From: Symbiodinium natans
Lineage: Eukaryota; Sar; Dinophyceae; Suessiales; Symbiodiniaceae
NCBI GenBank assembly: GCA_905221605.1
Contig: CAJNDS010000887.1
Location: 1 to 54,279 of the forward strand
DNA length: 54,279 nucleotides
Direction: 5' to 3'
Numbering within the stretch: position 1 is the stretch's first letter; every line of letters begins with the position of its first letter. The notes beneath the pieces were generated by a model. It was given only the letters and a program-made list of their open reading frames with translations, searched no databases and had not been told where the DNA came from. Positions 1 to 9,711 of the stretch are shown here, piece after piece. The translations under genes were made by a program, and so were the position numbers.

Positions 1-51
1 TGACTTCCCGCCCCCCCACCCCCCCCGACTGACTTTAAAGACTGACTTTAA

Positions 52-335
52 AGGGCTCCAGTGGACAAGACCCGGAAGTGTATGCACACCACGGTCCAGC
101 ATCTACTGGACCCGGTATTTAAGTGTTATGTATATGTCTATATGCTTAAGCCACGGTCCGGAGCTTTGACCGAACCCGGAAGTGTATGCACACCACGGTT
201 CAGCATGCACCGGACCCGGTATATTAGTGTTTTGAAAAATTATGTATAAACCACGGTCCGGAGCTTTCATCGAACCCGGAAGTGTAGGCACACCACGGTC
301 CAGCATATACCGGACCCGGTATATATAAGTGCATA
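52..335. repeat. Tandem repeat, about 100-104 bp unit, 2-3 copies
   Basis: The phrase CCCGGAAGTGTA recurs at 71, 175 and 275, and each unit also carries CCACGGTCC and GGACCCGGTAT. Within each unit a short hairpin can form (GGTCCAG/CTGGACC in copy 1), largely kept in the others. The ORFs across it exist on both strands and are by-products of the repeat; no gene is called. Confidence 0.8.
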
Positions 336-425
336 TACCCCCCCCCCCCCCTGCCCCGGTCGCGGATGGCCTCTCAGCACACTACCGACTAAGCCCTCCT
401 AATGCCCTTGAAACCCTGAACGCTC

Positions 426-496
426 AACCCTAAGCCCTAAACCCTAAGCCCTAAACCCTAGGCCCTAAACCCGAAACCCTAAACCCTAAACCGTAG
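426..496 (-). repeat. Telomere-type tract (CCCTAAA on +), degenerate
   Basis: Roughly ten units with CCCTAAG, CCCTAGG and CCCGAAA variants. It is the first of the dispersed telomere-type tracts. Confidence 0.85.
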
Positions 497-710
497 ACCG
501 CTCACTCTCCTCCTGCCTCTGCGAATTCGTCGAAAGATGGCCTGCCATCCTTGTTCTTGTCCGGTTTGCGCGGAGCATCAGGTTGAGGGGTCGGCGGCAC
601 TGGCGGTAGCCATTAAATAAACCTTACCAGCACTCAACCCTGTAAACCCTGAAACCCTACACCCCCAAACCCCCGCTCTCAACGCAACTTTTCAGCCACC
701 AAGTCTAGCC

Positions 711-799
711 AAAAACCCTAAACCCTAGACCCTAAATCCTAAATCCTAAACCCTAAACCCTAAACCCGAAGCCCAAACCCTAAACATAAACCCTAACTC
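711..799 (-). repeat. Telomere-type tract flanked by 19-bp duplication
   Basis: CCCTAAA units with variants. Immediately outside are two copies of a 19-bp sequence, 692-710 and 800-818 (TCAGCCACCAAGTCTAGCC and a copy with two differences), arranged as a target-site duplication. The differences suggest an older event. Confidence 0.8.
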
Positions 800-1045
800 T
801 CAGCCGCCAACTCTAGCCCACGGTTCGTCAGCCACCTCTCGAAAGCCTCTGAAGCGGATTCTGAGGGTTTGTAGGTTTGTTTTTTTGGTGCGGCTTACAG
901 CGTTCAAACGGTGTATATTGCTTAGGTCTAGGTGCATTTCACCCCAAATAAATGAATAAACATGTGTATATATATATGTATATAGATATAGATATACATA
1001 CGTATAGTATACATACTAAATACCCTAAGCACCCGAAGAGTCGCC

Positions 1046-1153
1046 GAAGAGTCTCGGACCCAAAAGATGGAAGGTTTGGAGACACCTATGATTGCGCCAG
1101 AGAACCCAAGCTTCCTGGCGCAGGGGGTGCGCAGCGAGCCCAACACCCCTGAA
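1046..1153 (+). CDS. Candidate exon ending at a consensus GTAAGT donor
   Basis: A 36-codon open stretch with balanced composition, including KMEGLETPMIAPENPSFLAQ, ends in ...PNTPE at 1153 and is followed directly by GTAAGT and then a TTTAGGG tract. The acceptor is not fixed (AG at 1048-1051). The minus strand is also open but Leu/Ser-rich, as expected of an antisense shadow. No family is recognised, and upstream or downstream partners are not established. Confidence 0.4.
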
Positions 1154-1158
1154 GTAAG

Positions 1159-1287
1159 TTTAGGGTTTAGGGTTTAGGGTTTAGGGTTTAGGGTTCAGGG
1201 TTCAGGGTTCAGGGTTTAGGGTTTAGGGTTTAGGGTTTAGGGTTTAGGGTTTAGGGTTTAGGGTTTAGGGTTTAGGGTTTAGGGTTT
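1159..1287 (+). repeat. Telomere-type tract (TTTAGGG), about 18 units
   Basis: Nearly pure TTTAGGG with a few TTCAGGG units. It begins inside the presumed donor GTAAGTTTAGGG of the preceding exon, so it would form the 5' end of that intron. Confidence 0.95.
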
Positions 1288-1289
1288 GG

Positions 1290-1420
1290 AAGGATTGAAG
1301 ATCCACTTTGGGATGTTCCCCCTTCTACCGACAGTCCTTCAGAGGGATCACCCGATGATACTCCCGATTAAGGACTGTTGGTACAAGGGGGAACATCCCA
1401 AAGGAATTCACCCCATCCTT
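1290..1420. mobile_element. MITE-like element, family A (copy 1)
   Basis: The inverted ends read TTTGGGATGTTCCCCCTT at 1307 and its complement ending at 1402. Internal inverted CAGTCCT/AGGACTG and a weaker extension (AAGGAT...ATCCTT) reach 1290 and 1420. It lies between a G-rich and a C-rich telomeric tract. Confidence 0.8.
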
Positions 1421-1427
1421 TTTTTTT

Positions 1428-1510
1428 AACCCTAAACCCTAAACCCTAAACCCTTAACCCCAAACCCTAAACCCTAAACCCTAAACCCTAAACCCTAAAC
1501 CCTAAACCCT
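1428..1510 (-). repeat. Telomere-type tract (CCCTAAA), about 11 units
   Basis: Nearly pure. Its right end joins directly to the middle of a family B element at 1511. Confidence 0.95.
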
Positions 1511-1568
1511 ATCCTTAGTATAAACTAGGAGATATTCCTCAAGTAAGGGGTTTTGGAAAGATCTGGGG
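1511..1568. mobile_element. Right half of a family B MITE, fused to telomeric tract
   Basis: It begins at the internal point ATCCTTAGTATAAA and continues to the right terminus GGGGTTTTGGAAAGATCTGGG. Intact copies (e.g. 32193-32307) continue leftward from this point, but here the left half is replaced by CCCTAAA repeats. Confidence 0.8.
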
Positions 1569-2132
1569 ATCGCTCCTTGTTCAAAGCTAACCGTAATCGC
1601 TGGAGCATAGACGTAAATCCCTGAAGTGCGGAACGTATATATGAGTTCTGCTCCTACCCTAAACTCTGAACCCTACGGGTGTGGAAGCCAGCAAGTGGTG
1701 GGGAAAAGCGGGGTTGAGGGTTTAGGGTTGAGCGTTGGGGATGTAAGGGGGCTTTCAGTGGTTAGGGTTTCAAGGCTTTAGGGTTAGGGTGGCTGAGCGC
1801 TATGGTTTCATCACCTGCTCCTCTTTCTCTCCTCTCTCCCCAGCCCGACCTGTAACCAGGTCGTTCCGGAGGTCACTTGCAACTCCTTCTGCGGTGGCTT
1901 GAGGTTTAAGGTATCCGGTTTAGGGTTTTTGAGGGCTTCGGGAGACTTAAACTTTGGGGGTTCGCTCTTCGAGCGTCCAGAAGCTGCAGTCGGGGGCCTC
2001 TCACCTGCTTTAGTCCCTTGAGGTGATGTCATTCAGAGGCCCAAAACTCTGTAGGACTTGGGGGGTGTAGTGCGTTCTTCTCAAGTTGCCCTGAACCCTA
2101 AACCCTAAGCCCTAAGCCCTGAACCCTAAAAC

Positions 2133-2188
2133 CCGCGCCCCGCCAAGGACAGTCCTCGGGCATGTTCTCCGTGGCACGCATGATGGAC
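2133..2188 (-). CDS. Candidate exon, unrecognised
   Basis: The minus strand opens after GAAGAG|G and reads RSIMRATENMPEDCPW before a possible GT donor (G|GTTTTAGGG) that runs into telomeric sequence. The plus strand is also open over 2148-2205 (frame with MMDLFQQA) with a donor at G|GTTTAGGG, so the strand is uncertain. The island is only about 60 bp. Confidence 0.35.
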
Positions 2189-2243
2189 CTCTTCCAGCAG
2201 GCGCGGTTTAGGGTTTAGGTTTAGGGTTTAGGGGGTTCAGGTT

Positions 2244-2323
2244 GACATTCCACCTTAAACTAACAGCCCTGAACAGGGATTAATTAGAATAGGGACTGGT
2301 AGTATAAGGGGGAACATCCCGGG
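2244..2323. mobile_element. MITE-like element, family A (degenerate copy 2)
   Basis: The right half matches family A well (GACTGGTAGTATAAGGGGGAACATCCC is present as adjacent blocks). The left end is decayed. Confidence 0.6.
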
Positions 2324-2396
2324 TTTAAGCTAAGCCCCAGATGTGCACCAAACCTATGGACCGTAGAAGCGAATCGCTGGAAACCTCAACCGATAC

Positions 2397-2518
2397 CTAG
2401 ACCCAAGGGTAACCCAGGAAAAAAGCTGGGTGCCCTTTTTTGGTTTAAAGGAGTTTCTAAGGGAACCTAAGCCCCAGAAAAAAGAGAAAAGAGACTAAGG
2501 GCCTACTCTGGGCCCTAG
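2397..2518. mobile_element. MITE-like element, family E
   Basis: Termini CTAGACCCAAGGGTAACC and GGGCCTACTCTGGGCCCTAG are inverted relative to each other. The interior has the family signatures GGTGCCCTTTTTTGG, AAGGGAACC and AAGGGCC. At least ten further copies lie in the window. Confidence 0.8.
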
Positions 2519-2588
2519 CATACAGTGCTGGAAGTTCCCAGCTTCCCTAAACCCTAAACCCTAAACCCTAAACCCTAAACCCTAGACT

Positions 2589-2837
2589 TGGATCCCTTGC
2601 TATATAACCCTTACATACACGATACATATATATATATATAACAATAATAATAATGATAATAATATTAATAGTAATAATAATGATAATAATAATAGTAATA
2701 ATACTAATGATAATAATAATAGTAATAATAATGATAATAAGAATAATAGTAGTAATAATAATGATAAGGGTCCGTTCGGATCCCTATAAACAGGGTAAGG
2801 GACCACACTAAGGGCCCATATGCTTCCAACCTTACAC
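2589..2837. mobile_element. Family M repeat expanded by an (AAT)n-type microsatellite
   Basis: The flanks match the compact copy at 17325-17424 (CCCTTA, ACGCGATA-like, AAGGGCCCAT, TTCGGATCCCTA, AAGGGTAAGGG). Here the middle has grown into about 130 bp of AATAATGAT-type repeats (2639-2766). Confidence 0.7.
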
Positions 2838-2846
2838 GAAAACGGA

Positions 2847-2903
2847 GTTTAGGGTTTAGGGTTTAGGGTTTAGGGTTTAGGGTTTAGGGTTTAGGGTTTA
2901 GGG
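2847..2903 (+). repeat. Telomere-type tract (TTTAGGG), 8 units
   Basis: Pure repeat ending at GGGATCCCGG. Confidence 0.95.
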
Positions 2904-2906
2904 ATC

Positions 2907-3000
2907 CCGGAAGTAAAGATTCTGAGCCCCGAGCCGCTGCGCCCAGGGGTCGGCAGGGTCGAAGGTTTCGTCCTCGGCTGCAAGCACTTCGCAAAGGGAT
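2907..3000 (-). CDS. Candidate exon, acidic, unrecognised
   Basis: The minus strand reads through CEVLAAEDETFDPADPWAQR and ends ...LYFR before a possible GA donor (CGG|GATCCC). The Glu/Asp/Ala-rich composition is protein-like. The plus strand is open too, with a Gly/Val/Phe reading that looks like its antisense shadow. The acceptor is CCCAG, followed here by A rather than G. Confidence 0.45.
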
Positions 3001-3533
3001 CTGGGTTTCTGGTTTGGGGTTTTAGGGTTTGACGCTAACTCTGGTTCAGTATAATGATGTGACAAGTGTGTGCAAAGCACTATAATGAAAGTCCTTATAC
3101 TTATACAAATCTCAATAACCCTATAAGTGTTCAAAATGTAAACAAAACATTTTTAAGTCCAAACATTAGATTGGTTAAAATATCTCAGTAAACAAGTCTA
3201 AGTAGTGGTACATTGGGTTTGGGGTTTAGGGTTTAGGGTTTGGGGTTTGGGGTTTTGATTGTGGGTTTAAGAGGTCAAGGTTTGCAGCTCGTTTTCGGGT
3301 TTAGGGTGGTTCGGTGTTGGGGTTCTTAGGGTATTTGAGGTGGTTAGGGTTGGGCTTCGGTTCAGTTTAGAGTTTAGGGTATTTAGCTTTTGAGTGGATT
3401 AACAGTGCAAAGTCCGCAGCCCTGGAATTAAAACCCGGCGCGCCTAAACCCTCAATCCTAAACCCTGAACCCGAAACCCTAAACCCTGAACCCTAAACCC
3501 GAAACCCCAAACCCTAAACCCCAAACTCTAAAC

Positions 3534-3615
3534 CGCTCCATGCAAAGGTTGCAATTGTGCTCTGCTTGCGCATTTTGCGCTACCTGAGACCCTTCAGGCT
3601 GCACCCTTGCGTCTT
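3534..3615 (-). CDS. Candidate exon with CxxC motif, unrecognised
   Basis: The minus strand reads EGSQVAQNAQAEHNCNLCME and then hits a GT donor (GCG|GTTTAGAG) leading into telomeric variant sequence. A Cys-Asn-Leu-Cys pair near the end could belong to a zinc-binding motif, but too little is visible. Confidence 0.4.
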
Positions 3616-3656
3616 GGGGGATTAGGGTTTAGGGTTTAGGGTTTAGGGTTTAGGGT

Positions 3657-3760
3657 TCTTTCTTAAAGATCATAAGGGCCATAGTAGGAGCATATGAAGG
3701 GGCACCTTTGGGGGTACCACCTGAGGGGCAGGAGTTTTCATCCATGGAGTGGATGAAGAC
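3657..3760. mobile_element. Family R repeat
   Basis: TTCTTTCTTAAAG, AAGGGCCATAGTAGGAG, ATATGAAGGGG and TTTTCATCC recur in the same order at 22365-22450. Confidence 0.6.
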
Positions 3761-3762
3761 AT

Positions 3763-3847
3763 TGGGTTTAGGGTTTAGGGTTTAGGGTTTAGGGTGTAGG
3801 GTGTAGGGTTTAGGGTTTAGGGTTTAGGGTTTAGGGTTTAGGGTTTC
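3763..3847 (+). repeat. Telomere-type tract (TTTAGGG), 12 units
   Basis: Nearly pure, with two GTGTAGGG units. Confidence 0.95.
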
Positions 3848-4315
3848 GGACGACATGAACCTTCTCTCTGGAAGAGCCCTTGAGGAAGTTTCAAGCTTGA
3901 CAGGGCTTAGGGTTTGTAGCAAGCCGAAGGCGGCAAGGGTTCAGGGCTTAGGGTCTAGGGTCCAGGGTGTGGAATTAGGGTTTAGGGTTTAGGGTTTCGA
4001 GTTTAGGGATACGTCCCAAACCCTGATCCCTAAACCCTGTACGCCCTACGCACTGAACGACGATGCTGCCTCTGCAAGGCAGCCCGTATTGCAAGCATCT
4101 GGGCACCAGGCCCTCATCCACACCTGCTCCTGCTGGATTTAGGGTTTAGGGTCTCGGGTTTCGGATTTAGGGTTTGGGGTTTCGGATATAGGGTTTAGGG
4201 TTTAGGGCAGCATGATGATTGCTGGCTTGACAGGCTTAGCATCAAGAAGCCTACTCTGGGTACCCTAAGCCCTACACCCCCCCAAATCCCTAAACCCTAC
4301 ACCCTAAACCGGCTA

Positions 4316-4362
4316 AAAAAGGGACCGAAGAGAGGGGGAATAAGGGCCTACTTTGGGTCCTG
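4316..4362. mobile_element. Family E fragment (right end)
   Basis: Carries AAAAAAGGGA, GGGAATAAGGGCCTACT and TTGGGTCCTGG. The left half is missing. Confidence 0.6.
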
Positions 4363-4419
4363 GGCATAGAATCGTTTAGGGTTATCGACTCTAAGGTTCG
4401 GCCCAACTTCAAAGGCCAC

Positions 4420-4583
4420 AAGCTAAGCCCCTAAACTCCCTAAATCCCCTGAACCCCCTAAAAACTCCCTAAACCCCTTAAACCACCTAAACCCCCTCTA
4501 ATCCTGCTAAGCTCCCTAAAAACCCTAAAGCCCCACTAAACCCTCCAAAAACCCCCCCTAAACCCTCTAGCAACCCTAAACTC
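4420..4583 (-). repeat. Degenerate C-rich telomere-like tract
   Basis: Irregular CCCTAAA, CCCCTAAA and CCCCCTAAA units interspersed with AACTCC. Confidence 0.75.
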
Positions 4584-4588
4584 TAAAC

Positions 4589-4674
4589 CACTTCCGATGC
4601 GATGGCGGGGGCAGGTCCGTGTCAGTCTCCACGAAGAGATCGAAGGGGCCCAGCTGCCGCACCTTTCGTGGAGG
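4589..4674 (-). CDS. Candidate exon, unrecognised
   Basis: After an acceptor-like CCTGAG the minus strand reads KVRQLGPFDLFVETDTDLPP and continues to HRKW, where the donor G|GTTTAGAG opens into telomere-like sequence. Length is 86 nt. The mixed charged and hydrophobic composition is strongly protein-like. It is one of the better island exons, but the family is not recognised. Confidence 0.5.
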
Positions 4675-4679
4675 CTCAG

Positions 4680-5092
4680 GGGCTTAGGGTTTAGGGCCTG
4701 GGGGGGGCTAGGGTTGAGGGTGGTTTAGGGTTTAGGGTTTAGGGCTTAGGGCTTAGGGTCTAGGGTTGAGGGTTTAGGGCTTAGGGTTTGGGGCTCAGGG
4801 TTCTAGGATTGCCCCTAAAACCCTCTGAAAAAAATATTCCTGAATGTGATGCTCTTAAAACCAAATAAGGGAAAATATAAAAAAAGTCCCACGGGCCTAC
4901 CTAGGGTTTAATTAGGGGCTTGGGGGGGGGGGGGGGGCTAGGGTTTAGGGTTTAGGGCTTAGGACTTAGGAGGCCCAGGGCTTAGGGCTTGGGGCTTTGG
5001 GGGGTTGGGGGTGTAGGGTTTAGGGTTGAGGCCTTGGGGGTTTAGGGTTCAGGGTTTAGGGTTTTGAGGGTTTAGGGTTTAGGGTTTAGGGA
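4680..5092 (+). repeat. Composite G-rich telomere-like region
   Basis: Two degenerate TTTAGGG/GCTTAGGG stretches (4680-4805 and 4910-5092) around about 100 bp of AT-richer sequence. It includes a poly-G run (4922-4937). Confidence 0.8.
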
Positions 5093-5292
5093 AGACCCCC
5101 GAGATATCGAAAAAAAGTACACAAAAAATAGTACAAATAGAACATAAGACAAAAAATAGTAGAAATAGAACACAAAACCAAATGGTACATTTTGAGACTA
5201 TCGTTTGAACAGATTGGGGTGCCAAAGGTCTATCCACCCTAAGCCCTCAACCACTCAGGCCTTGGCTCGGCGAAGCAAGGTTCTTCAAGGAG
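5093..5292. other. No recognised feature
   Basis: Mildly AT-rich unique sequence with a near-direct repeat of ACAAAAAATAGTA at about 5122 and 5148. A short open island (5252-5290) ends at GGAG|GTTTAGGG on the plus strand, but it is too short to call. Confidence 0.4.
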
Positions 5293-5364
5293 GTTTAGGG
5301 TTTAGGGTTTAGGGTTTAGGGTTTAGGGTTTAGGGTTTAGGGTTTTAGGGTTTAGCGTTTAGGG
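5293..5364 (+). repeat. Telomere-type tract (TTTAGGG), 10 units
   Basis: Nearly pure. Confidence 0.95.
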
Positions 5365-5640
5365 ACACCTGCACCCAAAACCTAAAAGGCCCTCAATCCT
5401 AGGTCCTCTCCTCAACCAAAACCCGACTCATCCTCCAAGCTCGTTTAGGCTTTAGGGTTGAGCGTTCAGGGTTTAGGGTTGAGGTTTGAGGGAAACCCTA
5501 AGCCCTGAACCGATTTAAAACTCAATCAAAGCCCCAACCTAAACTCCCCATCTACACCCAGTTGAAACCCAGGACTCAATTGCACCTCTAAAACCCTAAA
5601 CCCGAAACCCTCAACCCTAAACCTAAACCCTAAACCCTTA

Positions 5641-6536
5641 AGAGAAAGTAAGGGGCCGTATTAAGAGACCATGTAACGACCCTCAGACCAAACCAAACCC
5701 AATTAAACACCAAAGTGGGATCGTCTACCCTGTACTACTCTAACTCCGATTAAGGCATATGACCCATAGACCCTTGTAGGGTTCATCTCCTCGCTGTGCC
5801 AAGTACCCTACGTGCTTTTAAAACAGCCACTAATCCCCGAGGCCCTAACCACTGAGGCCCCCCTTATTCCCCAAACCGAAGCCCTAAACCCGAAACCCGC
5901 CTCTAACCCCAAACGTTCTGACCGTAAACCTTACTGTAAACCCTATACCCATAAATCCTGAACACACCAAAACCAAACCCTAAACCCAAAACCCCAAGGC
6001 CCTCTTGCTCTGTCAAGCACCTTCATGCCCCAAACGATGTGGAGCGGAGTGGACACCTCTCCACGGGCTTTTAGAGGGCTTAGGGGCTTCAGGGCCTAGA
6101 GTCTAGGGCTCAGGGGCTTTCGCCCTTTACAGTTTAGTTAGGTGGCAGCCCTAGATCCTAAACCCTAAACCCTGAACCCCAAACCCTGGTTTAAGGCTTC
6201 AGGCTGGCAGGTTACGGCGCAAGGGGTTGTTAAGCACAGGGTTGAATATGGGGGGGAAGAGTCAGGGCTTCAGTGCGGATGGCCCCTTACCTGGGCAGCC
6301 CCTCCACCGTATATACCCTGACAAACCCAGGAGCCCATACTTCAGAACCCTTTAAAGAAGGCACGGGACCACAGTAAGGGACTACAATGTAACTAAACCC
6401 GAAACCCGAAACCCCACATCCTAAACGGATGGGGGGCCTTAGAAAAAGCCACCCAGCAGACTCTATTCCCGGTGCCAACCTCTCCCCCCTGGACCTGATA
6501 GACATAGTGATAGGCAATGGCTACTTCGCGTAGAGT
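5641..6536. other. Unassigned stretch with repeat fragments
   Basis: Contains a partial family N copy (about 5722-5800, sharing GATTAAGG, ATGACCCATA, CCCTTGTAGGGTTCAT), a weak family M-like piece (6300-6400) and scattered CCCTAAA. The 76-codon minus-strand ORF at 6287-6517 is partly made of these repeats and is not supported as a gene. Confidence 0.45.
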
Positions 6537-6615
6537 CCTAAACCCTAAACCCTAAACCCTAAACCCTAAACCCTAAACCCTAAACCCTAAACCCTAAACC
6601 CTCCTAAACCCTAAA
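6537..6615 (-). repeat. Telomere-type tract (CCCTAAA), about 10 units
   Basis: Nearly pure. Confidence 0.95.
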
Positions 6616-7085
6616 TTAAGCCTTAAGCCCTAAACATACATTCTGATAGGCAAGTGCTGGTTTTTTGTTGAGCCCTACGCTCTTGCCACCAGCGGGGGGT
6701 TGCCTGCAGGCGCCGCGGCGCCAGCAGAGCCTTTGCTGGCTTGGAGTCCCCGGATAGGGCTTAGGGTTTAGGGTTTAGGGTTTAGGGTTTTTAGGGTTTA
6801 AAGGCAGAAAAAATAGACATACCCATGTTGCCCTGAAAAAGGAGAAGATTTCTGATTTCTTGGGTGGCTCTTAAGCAACTACTGGGCAGCAGGCTACTGG
6901 TTCAGTGGTTCAGGGGTTTAGGGGTTGGGGGGTTTTGTGCGGGGTCTTAGCAAAGAACCCTAAACCCTAAACCCTAAACCCCAAACCCTAAACCCTAAAC
7001 CCTAAGAAGGAGGGTACTACTCGGGGTCCATTGATGCCTGCGGGCCTGGCATCGGGGGTTCACCTGAGCCCGTAACCCACCACAT

Positions 7086-7310
7086 CAAGGGACTAAAGGA
7101 GGGGCCCTTATAAGGGACCTTAGGAGTTCCCTAAACCCTAAACCCCCTAAACCCAAACCCTAAACCCTAAACCCTAAACCCTAGGGGGTTATTTAGGGGC
7201 AGCTTAGGTATATAGGGACTACATGCGGTATATATAGGGGTTTTATAGGGTAATAAGATTAAGGGTCCCTTCTGGGGGTCCCTCCTTATACCCCTTACCT
7301 AGACAAATCT
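7086..7310. mobile_element. Family L repeat carrying a telomeric insertion
   Basis: This copy matches, in reverse complement, an uninterrupted copy at 21310-21475. Shared blocks include TATATAGGGACTA, GGTATATA, AGGGTCCCTTCT and CTTATAAGGG. The intact copy has CCTTAGGGGTTATTT where this one has CCTTAGGAGTT, about 50 bp of CCCTAAA repeat (7132-7183), then TAGGGGGTTATTT. It is a filled-site versus empty-site pair. Confidence 0.75.
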
Positions 7311-7511
7311 ACTGGCACCCTGAAGAAAATGGCAGGCTGCCATGCTGGTCTGTGTATGTATATGCATTGCTTCTCTAAGGGCGCAAGTAACCCTTGTCAG
7401 CCCTAAACCCTAAACCCTAAACCCAAACCTCGAAACCCACAACCCAAAACCCTACGTAAACCCTAACCCTAAAGCCAATGGATCTTCAGACCATACTTCG
7501 CTTCTACTAAA

Positions 7512-7570
7512 TGCTCGACGAAGGGGCCAGGCTGCCCCTGAGAAGAGTTTCTTCGCCCGTTGCCTCCGCA
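7512..7570 (-). CDS. Candidate exon, unrecognised
   Basis: The minus strand reads ATGEETLLRGSLAPSSS after GCGGAG|G. The plus strand is open as well (AAPEKSFFARCLRNQPG), so the strand is uncertain. The donor is not resolved (GC or GA before an in-frame stop). Confidence 0.35.
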
Positions 7571-7685
7571 ATCAGCCGGGTTAGGTTTTCAGGGCTTGAT
7601 TTGCTAAGGGTAAGCAGCAGAGACCCGTGACCCTAAGCGCCGAAAACGGTGAACACTAAACACCCACACCTGAACCCAACCGTGC

Positions 7686-7780
7686 TACCCTAAACCCTAA
7701 CCCTGAATCCTAAACCCTAAACCCTAAACCCTAAACCCTAAACCCTAAACCCTAGACCCTAAACCCTAAACCCTAAATTA
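7686..7780 (-). repeat. Telomere-type tract (CCCTAAA)
   Basis: About thirteen units. An 8-bp word AACCCAAC occurs on both sides, but it is too telomere-like to be called a target duplication. Confidence 0.95.
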
Positions 7781-8112
7781 ACCCAACAGCAGGGGTCGAA
7801 GGTTTTTGACTGTTGAGTTGAGGGGTAGGGGCTCAACGGTTTAGCGTTCAGGGGGTTGTACAAAACCAGCTCAGAGAGGACCCCGCACATCCAAGGCCCA
7901 GTACCCCGATATGTAGATTTTGACCAAACAAAAACAATATATATATATATATATATATGTATATACACATATAATATATTACAGTATTATGTCTATATGA
8001 TTTGTTGACAAAGAAAAACGAAAAATAGTAATGCATTGGCATGGTAAGCCCTGAGAGACCTCAAGCCCCTAGGCCTTCAGCCCCAAAACCCTAAGGTTTA
8101 GGGCTTAGGGTT

Positions 8113-8180
8113 TTTGGGCCCCTAAACCCTATTATAAACCCTAAACCCTGAACCCTAAACCCTAAACCCTAAACCCCAAC
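8113..8180 (-). repeat. Telomere-type tract (CCCTAAA)
   Basis: It follows a short inverted patch at 8085-8115 (CCCTAAGGTTTAGGG, then TTAGGG...CCCCTAAACCCT). Confidence 0.9.
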
Positions 8181-8195
8181 TGGGGGGGCCCCTAC

Positions 8196-8275
8196 CAAGG
8201 CGCGCGGGCCTCGTCTGCGCAGGCGTCACAGACCTCCGGTTGGGCCAGGCGTCGCGCTGAGTCCTGGCTCCGAAG
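8196..8275 (-). CDS. Candidate exon, basic, unrecognised
   Basis: On the minus strand, from AGATCTGATAG| at the edge of a family B terminus, the frame reads RTQRDAWPNRRSVTPAQTRP and ends before GT in CTTG|GTAGGGG. An 80-nt open island. The upstream intron would be the rearranged family B/telomeric block at 8280-8462. Confidence 0.45.
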
Positions 8276-8279
8276 CTAT

Positions 8280-8462
8280 CAGATCTTCCAAAACCCCTTA
8301 ACTAGGGTTTATAGGGTTTATAGGGTTTATAGGGTTTAGGGTTTACAGTAGGGTTGATAAACCCAGATCTTCCAAAACCCCTTAATGAAGGAATGTACCC
8401 TGATTTCTACTAAGAGTCAGTATTATGAACCAGGGCATATTCCTTCGTTGGGCTTCTGGGGG
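8280..8462. mobile_element. Family B MITE with telomeric insert and duplicated end
   Basis: A 22-bp piece of the B terminus (CAGATCTTCCAAAACCCC plus TTAA) occurs at 8280-8301. About 60 bp of TTTAGGG/TTATAGGG repeat follows, then the same 22 bp again at 8364-8385, leading into the rest of a degenerate B element. The same architecture recurs at 18937-19202. Confidence 0.8.
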
Positions 8463-8560
8463 TTACAAGGTGGTTTTGGGGTATTTACGGTTTGGGTTCA
8501 GGGTTTAGGGTTTAGGGTTCAGGGGATAGGGGTTAGGGTTTAGGGGTTAGGGTTTAGAGT

Positions 8561-9100
8561 TTAATTTGTGCAATTCGCAGCAAACTCCACGGAATATGCA
8601 GTGCGTGAAAGGGGTTTGCAGAAAGGAACCACAGTCCCCGCATGAGATGCACACTGCCGTTCTGGACTCGATAATAGCTTCTCAAAACCGCGACCCCCAT
8701 AACAGCTAGCGCAGTGAAGAACCCTGAGCCCGATCATGAGGCTTCATTAGGGTTTAGGGTTTAGGGATTCATTTTTGCACAAGTGGCCAGTGCTCTTGCA
8801 AACGCATGGCCTCTTATGGCCATGGGTGCCCTAGCGGCTTATATATATATATATACATAGGTTGCAGGGTCTTGGAGGGTTTCGGGCTCAGGGTTCCGGG
8901 TTAGGGTTGATGTGTTCATGCGGGCTATAATGGGTTCATAGGGTTTGCAGTGGGTCATTGCCTTAGCTTCCCACAGCTTTCAAAAGACTCGTGCAACGGC
9001 CGGGTGCTTTGCAACGCAAACATGGCCTTTAAGGCCATGAGTGCCTCCGACAGTCCTCAAGTTCTGGCCCCTTTTTGTGGTCCTCATACGAAGCCCCTAC
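8561..9100. other. Low-repeat stretch with internally similar islands
   Basis: Two islands share a word (GTGCTTTGCAACGCA at 9010 and GTGCTCTTGCAAACGCA at 8789, each followed by ATGGCC...GGCCATG). They may be duplicated exons or another repeat family. Both strands are open in places, and I do not assign a gene. Confidence 0.35.
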
Positions 9101-9214
9101 CAGTATGTTTAGGGTTTAGGGTTTAGGGTTCAGGGTTTAGGGTTTAGGGTTTAGGGGCATCCCACAAGGGCCACTGAAAGAGCTGCCGATTTTTGGTTGG
9201 CCGCACTTGCCTCA

Positions 9215-9285
9215 GCTTCCCATGACCTGAGCTTCTGGTGCCCCTGATGCGAAGGCAAGCTTGTGGTAGGTCTCCAGTGTGGCAC
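9215..9285 (-). CDS. Candidate exon, unrecognised
   Basis: After TAAAG|G the minus strand reads ATLETYHKLAFASGAPEAQV and then MGS before a TGA, so splicing must occur near GGAAGC. The composition is convincingly protein-like. The donor is not fixed (GA or GC options). Confidence 0.5.
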
Positions 9286-9363
9286 CTTTACCTTAGTTCG
9301 AAAGGGTTTCGGGTTTAGGGCTTAGGGTTTAGGGTTTAGGTTTAGGGTTTAGGGCAAGGGTCA

Positions 9364-9480
9364 TATGGAGGTTCCGAAAATGGGGGGGGGGGGGGGTACC
9401 CTTTTTGGGGGTCCCTTTCAGGGGATTCGAGTCTATTTGGGGTACAAAAGGGGGTACCCCTATTTTGGGAAACGCCCATA
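9364..9480. mobile_element. MITE-like element, family K (copy 1)
   Basis: Inverted ends: TTCCGAAAAT followed by poly-G and GGTACCC on the left, and GGGTACCCCTATTTTGGGAA on the right. Other copies are at 10140 and 38306. Confidence 0.75.
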
Positions 9481-9711
9481 CGAAGCAGGGTTGATGTTGC
9501 GTGTACTGCGGATGCGACATCGTAGATCACATGCAAGAAGGTTCATATTCTGCTTGCATCCCCCCAAAAAAACACCAATTATCTACACTCCCCATTTCAA
9601 CAAGTAACCCTATTCCACTCACTTCGAACAGTAACATAAACCCTGTTTCATTTCTCCGAAATCCCTAAACCCTAAACCCTAAACCCTAAACCTTAAACCC
9701 TAAACCAGCTC

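Noticed and set aside
426-800. Window start as a true chromosome end
   Set aside because: Tracts occur in both orientations throughout 48 kb and are short and degenerate. A terminal telomere would be a long uniform array at one edge.
2600-2806. Leu/Ser-rich hydrophobic minus ORF resembling membrane segments
   Set aside because: Translation of an AAT-type microsatellite within a family M repeat.
3548-3610. Plus-strand reading with arginines every third residue (RILRYLRPFRL), like a voltage-sensor S4 helix
   Set aside because: The complementary strand reads as a balanced Gln/Ala/Glu-rich segment with a CxxC motif and a GT donor. The Leu/Arg pattern is what antisense of Gln/Ala codons gives, and no other channel segment was found.
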